From positions 1 through 12,608 of the forward strand of contig NZ_AAXW01000094.1 of assembly GCF_000169335.1 (NCBI RefSeq): a stretch of DNA of 12,608 nucleotides, written 5' to 3'. Shown here in pieces: positions 1 to 7,700 of the stretch; position 1 is the first letter of the stretch; each line of letters opens with the position of its first letter. Source of the stretch: Crocosphaera chwakensis CCY0110. GTDB lineage: Bacteria > Cyanobacteriota > Cyanobacteriia > Cyanobacteriales > Microcystaceae. Under the pieces are notes generated by a model that saw only the letters and a program-made list of their open reading frames with translations, made no database searches and was not told the DNA's origin. The translations under genes and the position numbers were made by a program.

Positions 1-164
1 TCTTGCTTTGGTTCAGCAGAAATTCCTAACATTTCTTGAGAAACTTCACTTCGAGATGGTGGTAAATAAGAGACAAGCTCCTGAAAGTTTTGTTGATTAG
101 CTTCTTGGTTAGAAGCTAAAATCATTCCTGTTTCTAACCATTGCTCAAATTTCGTTTTTTCCAT
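1..164 (-). CDS. Hypothetical protein, N-terminal part only (cut by window edge)
   Basis: An ATG at 164 opens a frame that runs without a stop to the left edge, giving 54 residues. It begins MEKTKFEQWLETGMILAS and continues with a polar Gln/Asn/Glu-rich stretch and then LPPSRSEVSQEMLGIS. The composition is that of a soluble, mostly helical protein with no membrane segment in the visible part. No clear Shine-Dalgarno precedes the ATG; upstream there is only an A-rich stretch. I do not recognise the family. It has the same orientation as the three genes to its right, but the 141 bp of AT-rich sequence between them makes co-transcription uncertain. The coding call rests on the length of the open frame and its protein-like composition. 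Confidence 0.5.
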   Translation of the reverse strand, partial: MEKTKFEQWLETGMILASNQEANQQNFQELVSYLPPSRSEVSQEMLGISAEPKQ

Positions 165-305
165 TACTTTTCTACTTTTTACTATGAATATCTTATATAA
201 TAATCTATAGCACGGATTTTTATAGAGTATTTAAGAAAAATTGATAAAAATAAGGGTCAATTTCTAATACTTTGTCATAAGAAAATATTAAGAATATTAA
301 TCATA

Positions 306-1010
306 TTAGTTTTTTATCATTTCGTCAGAAAAAAGAAAGTTTACAAAATACGATAAAACTGGAAGGGTCAAAGTTACTATCATTAAAAACATAAATAAAA
401 TTATATCAGCTATAATAGTTGGGGACAGTTGATTGTAGATATCTACCAAAATTTGATCATCAGAATTTGATACTACAAAATCAAAATAAATATACAAAAA
501 ATGTTTAAGATTAATTATATAATCAGGCTCAAATCTTATTACTCCTAATAATTGCCATGTTTCTAAAAAAATATCTTGATTAGAAAATAATAAAAATGGA
601 AAACTTAATAGTAGTAGTGGTAAAAAGGCAAAAATAGTAAAGCTTAGGAAGTAACTAGCAATTGTTGGGAAAATGAATAAAAATATTAAACTAATTATTA
701 AAGATAAACCTCTTAGTAAATAATTTTTTACAATAACTTTTTTTATAATGACTTTTGTTTTTTTCTCTACTTGATCTATTTTTTCTTCGTATTCTAAAGG
801 AGTCCAGCCAAAATCTAAAGCTCTTGATATCAAATTAGTTTGAGAAAAAAGATTATCTGATTCATTAATTGAGATTAATACCTCAGAAGCATTAATTAGA
901 TTGTCTTCTGATAGCATCTCAGGGGTTATTCTCTTATCTAAACGTAAGCCTCGCACAAGTTTTAGTCCATCTGAGGGTTCGATTAATTGTTCTAAAAACC
1001 TAGTTTTCAT
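306..1010 (-). CDS. Hypothetical multi-pass membrane protein (234 aa)
   Basis: The first 95 or so residues are hydrophilic and probably cytosolic. They contain a short Leu/Glu-rich segment and an ALDFGWTPLEYEEKI stretch. Three strongly hydrophobic segments follow, near residues 98-121, 123-142 and 197-227, with a shorter hydrophobic patch near 170-180. A basic run (KKTKVIIKKVIVK, 83-95) just before the first segment suggests that the N-terminus stays inside. I recognise no family. It lies 33 bp downstream of the 116-residue membrane protein and reads the same way, so it is probably the last gene of a three-gene operon starting at 1606. The ATG at 1010 lacks a good Shine-Dalgarno, which is common in cyanobacteria. 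The very low GC matches its neighbours, not rep. Confidence 0.75.
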   Translation of the reverse strand: MKTRFLEQLIEPSDGLKLVRGLRLDKRITPEMLSEDNLINASEVLISINESDNLFSQTNLISRALDFGWTPLEYEEKIDQVEKKTKVIIKKVIVKNYLLRGLSLIISLIFLFIFPTIASYFLSFTIFAFLPLLLLSFPFLLFSNQDIFLETWQLLGVIRFEPDYIINLKHFLYIYFDFVVSNSDDQILVDIYNQLSPTIIADIILFMFLMIVTLTLPVLSYFVNFLFSDEMIKN

Positions 1011-1043
1011 TATTTTTATTTATCACGAAATTTTAACAAGTGA

Positions 1044-1394
1044 TTACCATCCCAGTTTATCAAACAAAATAAATTTTCCTAATATTATTACTAAAACTTT
1101 TATCAGGAATTTCAAATAATTATGGCATTTCAAAGTTATCAAAACATTTTTTTGTCTTCGATCACAGTCAGCTAACCAGTTTCCATACTTGATGCCAGCT
1201 AAAAGCATATTAGCTAAAAGGAGAATAGTTGCTAATAATAAAAGAGGAAAAAACTCATTTCGTAATATTTCTCCCCATTCCGAATATACAATGAACGAGA
1301 AAATAACTGAATGCCCTATGGAATAAAGCCAGAGAAAAAATCCCGATTCTAATAAATGGTCTAAAATACTTGGTTGAGAGCGAGGTCTTATCAT
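1044..1394 (-). CDS. Hypothetical small membrane protein (116 aa, three predicted TM segments)
   Basis: Hydrophobic segments lie near residues 18-37, 48-67 and 94-112, joined by short loops. The loop between the second and third (GNWLADCDRRQKN) is charged. The N-terminus (MIRPRSQPSILDH) is basic and has no cleavable signal peptide. Only 8 bp separate it from the stop of the RHH-like gene upstream and 33 bp from the larger membrane protein downstream, so all three are probably one transcript. I recognise no family. A small membrane protein next to an RHH-type regulator could be a toxin or an immunity protein, but no motif supports either. Confidence 0.65.
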   Translation of the reverse strand: MIRPRSQPSILDHLLESGFFLWLYSIGHSVIFSFIVYSEWGEILRNEFFPLLLLATILLLANMLLAGIKYGNWLADCDRRQKNVLITLKCHNYLKFLIKVLVIILGKFILFDKLGW

Positions 1395-1402
1395 ATTACA
1401 AA

Positions 1403-1606
1403 CTAAACTGAATATTTAGGTTGATTAGAAATACCATCAATTAAAAAAGCACTACTAGATAACTCTTTAATAGGCTTAGCTTCTTGTCTTAGTTTTTCTA
1501 ATAAGACTTTCGCATCTGCATCAGTTTCAGAATTGATTTTTAAATGAGCAATTAATTGGTTATATATATCTTCTGGTAGAGAAATATGCACTTTCTTATC
1601 CCTCAA
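1403..1606 (-). CDS. Small ribbon-helix-helix-like protein (up to 67 aa), possible antitoxin or repressor
   Basis: The N-terminal pattern KKVHISLPEDIYNQLIAHLK is what a ribbon-helix-helix protein would show: a short beta strand of alternating residues, a Pro-Glu turn, then an amphipathic helix. Such proteins (CopG/Arc type) dimerise and bind DNA as repressors or antitoxins. The rest is a Glu/Lys-rich helix and a short tail ending in YSV. The longest frame starts with TTG at 1606. A GTG at 1591 (just before HISLP) is an alternative: GAGGG at 1601-1605 sits upstream at a workable spacing. It is first in a tight minus-strand cluster with two membrane proteins, so if it binds DNA it may control its own operon from the 1607-1720 spacer. 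No recognised toxin is adjacent. Confidence 0.6.
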   Translation of the reverse strand: MRDKKVHISLPEDIYNQLIAHLKINSETDADAKVLLEKLRQEAKPIKELSSSAFLIDGISNQPKYSV

Positions 1607-1687
1607 ACTTTCAATTAATTATAACATCAATCTCCCTTTTTGTATATAGGTTTGTTTAATTTTATTCCTGATTTATTAAAAATGTAT

Positions 1688-1693
1688 TATAAT
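1688..1693 (+). promoter_or_regulatory. Possible -10 box of a promoter for the 1721 gene
   Basis: A perfect TATAAT lies 27 bp before the plus-strand ATG at 1721, in the divergent spacer between the RHH-like gene and that ORF. At 17 bp spacing the -35 position reads TTCCTG, a poor match, and there is no extended -10 TG. The spacer is so AT-rich that a chance match is plausible. Confidence 0.3.
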
Positions 1694-1720
1694 AAATAAT
1701 GAAAAAATCACCGTTAAAAA

Positions 1721-2128
1721 ATGAATAAAATCAACCAAGAAAGTGCTAAGTCCGTTAATTCAGAAGCCTCTCAATTACTACTAAATATGTTTCATGAACT
1801 GTCAGAGGATATTTATTGTGCTGGATGGTCAGCAAATATTGAATTTTATTTATGGGAAATAACTCTCGAAACAGATAAAAATACCTCGACTTTTTTACGA
1901 GAAAATCTTAAAGACTATCAAATAAAAGAACTAAGTCGATTATCTAATCTTTGCCAAGGATGGTGGGTTTGGAAAGACCCACAAGGTGAAACTTTTGTAT
2001 CTTTAGATGAAATGGGGCAGTTGTACAAAAACTGGAAAAACTTTCGTCCGAAGGTTACTCCAATAATAGAAGATGATCCAGAGAATTCCAACGGGATAAT
2101 GTATAAACTTAGACAAATCAAACTGTGA
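1721..2128 (+). CDS. Hypothetical soluble protein (135 aa)
   Basis: This is the only intact plus-strand gene in the window. The product is acidic and Trp-rich, with no membrane segment or signal peptide. Recognisable stretches are FHELSEDIYCAGWSANIEFY (24-43) and GWWVWKDPQGETFVSLDEM (79-97). The latter looks like a compact beta-rich unit ending in a Trp-containing helix. I have an impression that small cyanobacterial orphans with a C-A-G-W ... G-W-W-V-W pattern recur, but I cannot name the family. No Shine-Dalgarno is visible before the ATG. The gene is isolated: divergent from the RHH-like operon and followed 14 bp later by a decayed gene fragment in the same orientation. Confidence 0.65.
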   Translation: MNKINQESAKSVNSEASQLLLNMFHELSEDIYCAGWSANIEFYLWEITLETDKNTSTFLRENLKDYQIKELSRLSNLCQGWWVWKDPQGETFVSLDEMGQLYKNWKNFRPKVTPIIEDDPENSNGIMYKLRQIKL

Positions 2129-2142
2129 ATGAATTCTCATAA

Positions 2143-2496
2143 TTTCCCTCTATTAAAAGTGCCGAATACGCTAATTTTCGAGAAAGTGGGATAGGAAGAA
2201 CAACGGAAGTTGGTTTCTATCCTCCTAATCCTTGGGTTTTCTACGATATGTTCGGAAATGTCATAGAATAGTGCAGTTTGCACTTCGATGATATCGATTA
2301 CAGTAAAACTTTATGAAAAGGCAACCCACCCCAAAATGAATGGGTTGCACCCTTATGCGGTGGGGATTGGAATAGTAGTTACAAAAGATGGGATTTTCAT
2401 CGCATTGATGGGTCTTATGCTGATCCGACGACAAGTTCAGTAGATGGTAAATTTCTTTTCAAACATATCGGTTTTAGAATTCTTAAAAGAGTCTGA
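2143..2496 (+). pseudogene. Decayed formylglycine-generating-enzyme-like (SUMF1/FGE-sulfatase domain) fragment
   Basis: One continuous frame reads EYANFRESG, then TTEVGFYPPNPWVFYDMFGN, then after a stop CSLHFDD, later CGGDWNSSYKRW, and ends HIGFRILKRV. This follows the C-terminal half of the SUMF1 domain: EYA near the start, the VG-x-PPN-x-(G/V)-x-YDM-x-GNV-x-EWC core, the GGSW-like step, and the terminal GFR. Two in-frame stops interrupt it. TAG at 2269-2271 sits exactly where the family has Trp in EWC, and TGA is at 2314-2316. There is no frameshift. The domain's N-terminal half and any start codon are missing; the frame opens only after a TAA at 2140. In cyanobacteria such domains are often fused to signalling proteins or caspase-like proteases, but no partner is present here. 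Confidence 0.85.
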
Positions 2497-2501
2497 AAAA
2501 C

Positions 2502-3017
2502 CTAAATATCTTGAATAACTTGAATGTGTTTTAGAGTTGCTAAATCAATCAAAAATTCATAATCCTCGATTGCTTCATCAGAAGCATCATTAATAATTGG
2601 CAAACCATGCAAAAGATAAAAAATATTGAATAATTTTTTCTTCCCAATCAACAAAACCACTATCAAAATTAATAAAATCAAAGGGAAAAGAGGAATAAAA
2701 AAAAACTCGAACTTATATTTTTCTTGTTTTTTTAATTCTACTACTTTGAGCCAATCGATATATGTTAGTTCAGATATCCGACTGAAGATGTCACAAAATA
2801 CATCATCATCTGAAGAATATCTATACATACTCTGTATTTCTCTATCTTCTGGGTACAATTTAGATAAAATTGGAATCATTTTATATCTAAAATTATCTTC
2901 TAAATACTGATGATTATTATACTCTAAAGTTTTAACCAAAGCTTTAGAACTACTTGGTAGGTTTTGATAAAGTTTTTGAAGATTTAAAGGAATATTTTGT
3001 TTAGTAGTAGATATCAT
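2502..3017 (-). CDS. Hypothetical protein with one central transmembrane segment (171 aa)
   Basis: The first 100 residues are soluble and helix-prone, with an acidic patch (SSDDD, 68-72). A single hydrophobic segment spans about 104-124 and is followed by GKKKLF, a positive-inside signature that places the C-terminus in the cytoplasm. The final 40 residues are acidic. The gene converges on the FGE-like pseudogene, whose stop is only 5 bp from this gene's stop. The 15-bp AT palindrome at 3035-3067 lies just upstream of its ATG. Only an A-rich AAGAAAA precedes the start, not a true Shine-Dalgarno. I do not recognise the family. Confidence 0.65.
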   Translation of the reverse strand: MISTTKQNIPLNLQKLYQNLPSSSKALVKTLEYNNHQYLEDNFRYKMIPILSKLYPEDREIQSMYRYSSDDDVFCDIFSRISELTYIDWLKVVELKKQEKYKFEFFFIPLFPLILLILIVVLLIGKKKLFNIFYLLHGLPIINDASDEAIEDYEFLIDLATLKHIQVIQDI

Positions 3018-3034
3018 TTTTCTTTTTATCAGTT

Positions 3035-3067
3035 AGTTTAATTAATTATTATATAATTAATTAAACT
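3035..3067. repeat. Perfect 15-bp AT-rich palindrome with 3-nt loop
   Basis: AGTTTAATTAATTAT (3035-3049) is exactly reverse-complementary to 3053-3067, with TAT between the arms. It sits 18 bp upstream of the 2502-3017 start codon and abuts the GC-containing hairpin at 3071-3100. It could be an operator, an A/T-only terminator stem or a cruciform. No protein partner can be inferred. Confidence 0.8.
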
Positions 3068-3070
3068 TTT

Positions 3071-3100
3071 CCGCACTCTAATCTTAAAATCAAAGTGCGG
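3071..3100 (-). terminator. Stem-loop downstream of the RTX-type remnant, possible terminator
   Basis: CCGCACT (3071-3077) pairs perfectly with AGTGCGG (3094-3100) across a 16-nt loop. The stem can extend into flanking CTTTT/AAAAAG with one bulged G. On the minus strand it lies 7 bp after the stop of the 3108-3366 fragment, where a terminator would be. No U-tract follows the stem in either direction, so the call is tentative. Confidence 0.4.
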
Positions 3101-3107
3101 GAAAAAG

Positions 3108-3366
3108 TTAGGAAATTTCCTGATAAGTTCGACCTTCTACAAAGCCACTAGAAATATAATGCTCGGTAGCAGATTTTGCACTCAAACCATAAGCATCTCG
3201 AATGTCTGCATAATTTTGTAGATACTGTGCTGCATCAAAACTATGCTGATCTCTACCTTCTGCTGCTCCCACTAAAAATTAGGTAATGATTTAACGCAGC
3301 CTCCGCATCATAGCCAAAAGCTTGTATCAAATCACGGTGAGAAGCAAGATAACGATATTCATCAAA
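3108..3366 (-). pseudogene. Frameshifted fragment of a repeat protein of the RTX/Ca-binding-associated type
   Basis: The frame from 3366 reads FDEYRYLASHRDLIQAFGYD then AEAALNHYL. After a frameshift near 3275-3290 it reads GAAEGRDQHSFDAAQYLQNY, ADIRDAYGLSAKSATEHYIS and GFVEGRTYQEIS, ending at TAA 3108-3110. These are two copies of the roughly 45-residue unit F-D-x-x-x-Y-L-(A/Q)-x-(Y/H)-x-D-(L/I)-x-x-A-(F/Y)-G ... HY ... G-x-x-E-G-R, common in large secreted cyanobacterial proteins with hemolysin-type calcium-binding modules. A TAA at 3367-3369 blocks the frame upstream and there is no start codon. This is therefore a remnant of the C-terminal part of a much larger gene, probably left by recombination. 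Confidence 0.85.
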
Positions 3367-3386
3367 TTAATCAATTTTATTGACTG

Positions 3387-3857
3387 CTAATCAATCAAGG
3401 TTCCCCAATCTTCTAATAAAATAATAATAAACCAAGATAGTTCCGCTTTTCTAGAGGCTTCTACTTTAGATAATCCTAATTCTAGATATTCGCAAAAAGT
3501 CTCAATTTTGTTGTTTAATTCTATATCTGGCTTAAACAAACCTTGTTCTAAAGCAAGCTGAAAACCGTTATTAATCTTTATTGCTGCTACTAGATCAAAT
3601 TTTCTAAACCCTATCAGAACAAAATGCAATTTTCTAATAATATTAACTTTACCTCGCTCAATATTAATATGACACCTTACGCCCTGAAAACAGTAAGAAT
3701 TTATTGAACCTCCAGCTAACTCTAATATAGTGCGAAAAACCACATCATTTTTTATATTTTTATCAAAACTTACACTATTGCAGCCATCCCAATCACCCCT
3801 CAAATTAAAGGCTATTTCTTTGGCTATCATAGAAGACTCAAATAATAAATTTCTCAT
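3387..3857 (-). CDS. Hypothetical protein (156 aa)
   Basis: The open frame extends up to 3926, but the stretch above 3857 overlaps the upstream gene extensively. I therefore place the start at the ATG at 3857 (MRNLLFESSMIAKEIAF), which overlaps the upstream stop by 20 bp. A second ATG at 3830 (MIAKEIAF) would begin 7 bp after that stop and is also possible. The product has no clear membrane segment. Its pattern of beta-rich stretches (CFQGVRCHINIE, KLHFVLIGF) followed by a helical C-terminus ending in LEDWGTLID suggests a small alpha/beta fold. I do not recognise the family. The overlap with the upstream ORF suggests translational coupling. Confidence 0.55.
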   Translation of the reverse strand: MRNLLFESSMIAKEIAFNLRGDWDGCNSVSFDKNIKNDVVFRTILELAGGSINSYCFQGVRCHINIERGKVNIIRKLHFVLIGFRKFDLVAAIKINNGFQLALEQGLFKPDIELNNKIETFCEYLELGLSKVEASRKAELSWFIIILLEDWGTLID

Positions 3858-4074
3858 TTTTATTATCAACGAAACAATTTGTTTTATACATATCCATACA
3901 TAAATCTGGAAAACCTGTCTCCTCAAAAGATTTTAGCATTTCCTCTTTAGATAAACTTACTCCTGACATATTTCTCAGTCCTAACTCAGTAATAGTTTTT
4001 AAGATCAAAGTCCGATCTTTTGCTTTTAATTTATTAAATTGTTCGTTGTTATCAATGAACAATAAGTTATTCAT
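3838..4074 (-). CDS. Small hypothetical protein (78 aa)
   Basis: The product is soluble and charged: MNNLLFIDNNEQFNKL, a basic KAKDRTLILKTITELGLRN helix, then an acidic SLSKEEMLKSFEETGFPD segment and two cysteines near the C-terminus. There is no membrane segment. It begins with ATG at 4074, 29 bp after the end of the amber-split gene, and overlaps the next gene by 20 bp, so it is the middle member of a minus-strand series running from 4562 to 3387. No Shine-Dalgarno beyond AGAAAAAG is visible. No family is recognised. Confidence 0.5.
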   Translation of the reverse strand: MNNLLFIDNNEQFNKLKAKDRTLILKTITELGLRNMSGVSLSKEEMLKSFEETGFPDLCMDMYKTNCFVDNKNEKFII

Positions 4075-4103
4075 ACTTTTTCTAACTGGTTATGTTTTAG
4101 ATG

Positions 4104-4562
4104 TCAAAAAATTTCTGCTCCAATAATTGGGTTTGATTGCGAATATATATTATCTCTAATTTCTATAAATATACTATTAACTAATCTTTCATTCCTTGAG
4201 CTTAACTGTTCATTGGAATTTAATTGGACAGTTAATTGTGAAAATTTTTGGTCAATTTCTTTAAAGTTAATATCAGAGTTTTCTAGTAATTGAACATCAT
4301 CTTTACAGTCTAAGTAGTTTTGTTCAATTTCACTTACCTAAATAATTTTAAATGGTGGCTGATTTTGGGTTAATATTTCTTGATAAACAGAACGCACTAA
4401 ATCTTGACTAATTTCTCCAGTTGTTACTAACTCCGTCAAAACCCTTCCTTTAAGAAAGTCTATCATTTCACTATTAAGTTTTTGAAGTTCTTGAAAAGAA
4501 CAGGAGGACTTAATCGTGCTATTGACCTGAAACTCAATATTAGAAAACTTGCGATTTCTCAT
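4104..4562 (-). pseudogene. Hypothetical gene split by an in-frame amber codon
   Basis: From ATG 4562 the frame gives 74 residues (MRNRKFSNIEFQVNS ... LTQNQPPFKII) and meets TAG at 4338-4340. The same frame then continues without a stop for 77 more codons (VSEIEQNYLDCKDDVQLLEN ... QSNPIIGAEIF) to TGA at 4104-4106. The second half has no ATG, GTG or TTG from which it could start alone. The simplest reading is one roughly 152-residue helical, Gln/Asn/Glu-rich soluble protein inactivated by a single base change, for example CAG to TAG. Translation of the first half as a 74-residue protein, or readthrough, cannot be excluded. The family is not recognised. Confidence 0.65.
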
Positions 4563-4641
4563 GATTTAATTGTCGAAAAGCTTTCTTATATTTTATCATG
4601 AAATGCTTTTAAAAGCTAGTTTATATGCAGTATAAAAAGAC

Positions 4642-4667
4642 ATAAAAACTTATCAAGAACCTTGATA
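4642..4667 (-). terminator. Candidate intrinsic terminator of rep
   Basis: On the minus strand TATCAAG, GTT and CTTGATA form a 7-bp stem with a 3-nt loop (4651-4667), followed by AGTTTTTAT. It lies about 115 bp after the rep stop. The stem is GC-poor, so efficiency is uncertain. Confidence 0.5.
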
Positions 4668-4780
4668 GTTCTCTTAATAGGAGTATTTAGTATCATCAGT
4701 AACAGTTTGTGTCTAGGAACTCTAATAATAGGAAATAAGTTCTTAGCGAGTTAGACCAATAATCTTTGAGTGAAAAAAGG

Positions 4781-7700
4781 TCAAGCTATTGCAAAATTAA
4801 AAGCAGCAAAAAAGCGATTAGCCCACCCGTGACAAACGGCTTCGATTTGGTCTAAATGCTGGACTACCTTTTGTTCAACCGCTTTAATAAACTTACTAGC
4901 AGCTTCTCCATCGATGAAGTTGCGAGCAGGGGATTCAAGACGTTCTAAGACCCGTAACGCCCATCGCACCACATCGGGGTCATCTTTGGGTAAAGGCTCT
5001 TCAGAGGCTAACCATCGCTCGAATAATTGATTGCGATCGCTTAAGTCAGGGTTAGCATAAGTGTAATGGCGATCGCCTCTTTCTCCAAACCGGCCTAATC
5101 GCTTAAGCTTAAATATACCCAAAGGTTTTAGCAACTTCTTATAGATGACCATCGGGGCATCGTCAAGTTTAATGGTGATATGAAAGACATCTCTAATGAT
5201 GTGTGCATACTGTTTAGATTTATGTGCCAAACGTTGAATATCGGGGTCATCTTGATGCACTTGTGTTTTATGTAAAAGTGGTAAAACTGCTAGAAAATCT
5301 AACAGATAAATCTTTTGAGCGTAATTAAAACGGTTAAAGTCAGGGGAAAATAGGCATCCTTGTCCTTCAGTTAAAAACTTCTCTAGCCGATGACGTTCTT
5401 TTCTACTCAAATAAGGTCGTCCAACGGTAAGGTAATAATGCAACCTTAGCCCACTGTAGACTCCAGTTGACTCAAGTGCTACGAGTTCTGGGGAAACATC
5501 TTCAACATTATATTTTCTGCAAATATAAGTTTTTTCTAAACGGGCCCGGTCTTCTCTAGTGCGATTTTGGCGACGGGATAATTCGGAGAATTCTCTGTCA
5601 TTAAGGATAGAAACGCTGCTAACGTAACGATGATGAGCCGAACAGTTATTAAAGGATATCTGTTTAAGTTCAGGTTTGATATCTTTAGCTTGTTGGGTTT
5701 TTTGTTTCTTGAATTCGTTGGGGGGTAACTCCTTATCGTGGTAACGGTTAATGGCTATATCAATGATGGCAAGATAAATTTGCTGTGCCATAAACCATGC
5801 TTGGTTAAACCGATTTACCTCTGGGATATCGGATGTAGTTTCATTGTCCTCCTGGTCTTTAATAGTATGGTTTAAATTTTCCAGGGCGAAAACAGGATCA
5901 AGGTATTGTCCCCCGACAGCTTCTGTGACTCCATCAACCTCATGAATAGAATGCCCTTCTGCTGCTAAATAATCTAGCACCGATGCACGGTAAGATATCA
6001 TCCCTAAATTAATTCTAATTGCCATTCGCGCCCAACACCATAAAGCGCGGTTTTGGAATTCTGTATTAATTCCGTTAATTTCGTACTCTTCAGTTTCAAG
6101 TAATAACTGGATATGTGCAAGAGTTTTCTCTTTTTCTTTGGTGAAAAGTTCTTTGACATTAGTTGTCCCGTTACCAATCTTATTAAACCCCACTTTAGAC
6201 ACCCACAGATAACGGGGGATATTTTCTCTGACCCTAGCTAAAGTCTGACAGACGGCATTATCACTCGTCACCCCACAGGCTAGTCCCCAAACCGAGGTAA
6301 AATGACCTCTTAAATCAATACTGACTCCTGTTTCGATGGCCGACGAGGAAATTACAATGTCATATTCATTGAGAACCTCATTGATGCGTTCGATGCACCC
6401 AAAAGCAGGATGTTCAGGATCTCCGAGGCTTTCACTGTCAATGCGTAATATTTTATGGTCAGGAAAACGCTCTTTTAGTTTAGTTTCGATATTAGTCGTT
6501 CCAAAGATGCTTTCTTTTTTCTGCCCGGAAAGACAAATGAATGGTTTCCCACCCCGTTCAATGTGTTCGATGAGATCGGCCACTAATCTTTGACAGTTGG
6601 GTTGATTATAGTTGATAATGTCCCATTTTTCCGCATCAGTAATGGTAGAAGCGTCATAGGGCTGGTGAATAATATAAGGTTCTGGGGGTTTCTCCACTAG
6701 GCTCCGAATGTAGTCGAGGCTGACATCACTCAAGTCTGCATCAGCTACTAACAACTGACCTCGTTTGGAACCAAAAACCACTTGTAATAATTCTTGGAAA
6801 TTTCTCAAAATCTCGACTCGATGATGCTTGATATCGGTGTCGGCTGAGAGTAAATGCCAAACAAACTGCTCAATTTCATCGATGATAACTAAGGCATCAG
6901 CCCATTCATGAGGTCTAAACCTGGCCTGTGAGTTTTGGCGTAATGAATCTATACATAACCCGTACCCTAATTTTCCCCCAGTTTCACTGCTACGAAACCC
7001 ATTCACATTATCAATGCCAAAGCGATCGCATAAATTAGCTACCAATTGCCGTCGGTGGGACAACACTAACACTGTTCTTCCTTCATAGATAGCTTCAGCG
7101 ACAAGATCCTCCATTTGGTGGGTTTTTCCCCGTCCTTTACGAGCTTTTATCCCAATCAATTTGATGACATCGGGAATGTTTATTTGAGGAAGATAGCGTA
7201 AAGTCGGGTCTATCTGTACAAACACTTTGTAACTTAACTGCTTGAGACGGGCAACTTTCCACAAAGCTATACTTTTGGCTTGCTCGTATGCTTCATCAAA
7301 AGCTTCTACTCCTTTAGCAACTATAAGATCATCAACCCCTTTGTGTTCATTGGACCATTCAATGACTTTACAAGTACACCCCTGTTCTTCTAAAAGTTTG
7401 GCTGTTTTCTCGATCGCCTTGTTCACATTGGTAATGGTCTTAATTTTATTATCAGAGTCAAACCCAAAATAAAACTCTCTTCCGAGTTGTGCTAAGACTT
7501 GCAGTTGAGGAATAAGGTAAGGTTTTCCTGTTTTCTTACCAGCTTCATCCTTTGGCTGTCTGTACCCGTTGTAGATTCCGGGGGAAGCGATCGCACAATA
7601 TCCGGCACTCAATAACGCCCCTGCTTTTTTGGCTCCTTCTGTAATAACAATGGGAATTTCAGGATGATCTATTACCCACTGCCAAAATTCGGCTTCTTCT

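Noticed and set aside
901..1119. Plus-strand ORF of 72 codons across the junction of the two membrane-protein genes
   Set aside because: Overlaps two better minus-strand genes, with low-complexity translation. The same reasoning rejects 2626-2910 (plus) and 1918-2121 (minus).
3858..3926. N-terminal extension of the 3387-3857 gene (start at 3926)
   Set aside because: It would overlap the 78-aa gene by nearly 90 bp in another frame. The ATG at 3857 gives a normal short overlap.
6336..6593. Plus-strand ORF of 85 codons inside rep (and similar ones at 7242-7472 and 7664-7894)
   Set aside because: They lie wholly antisense to an intact, motif-bearing rep gene, lack ribosome-binding sites and have shadow-like composition.
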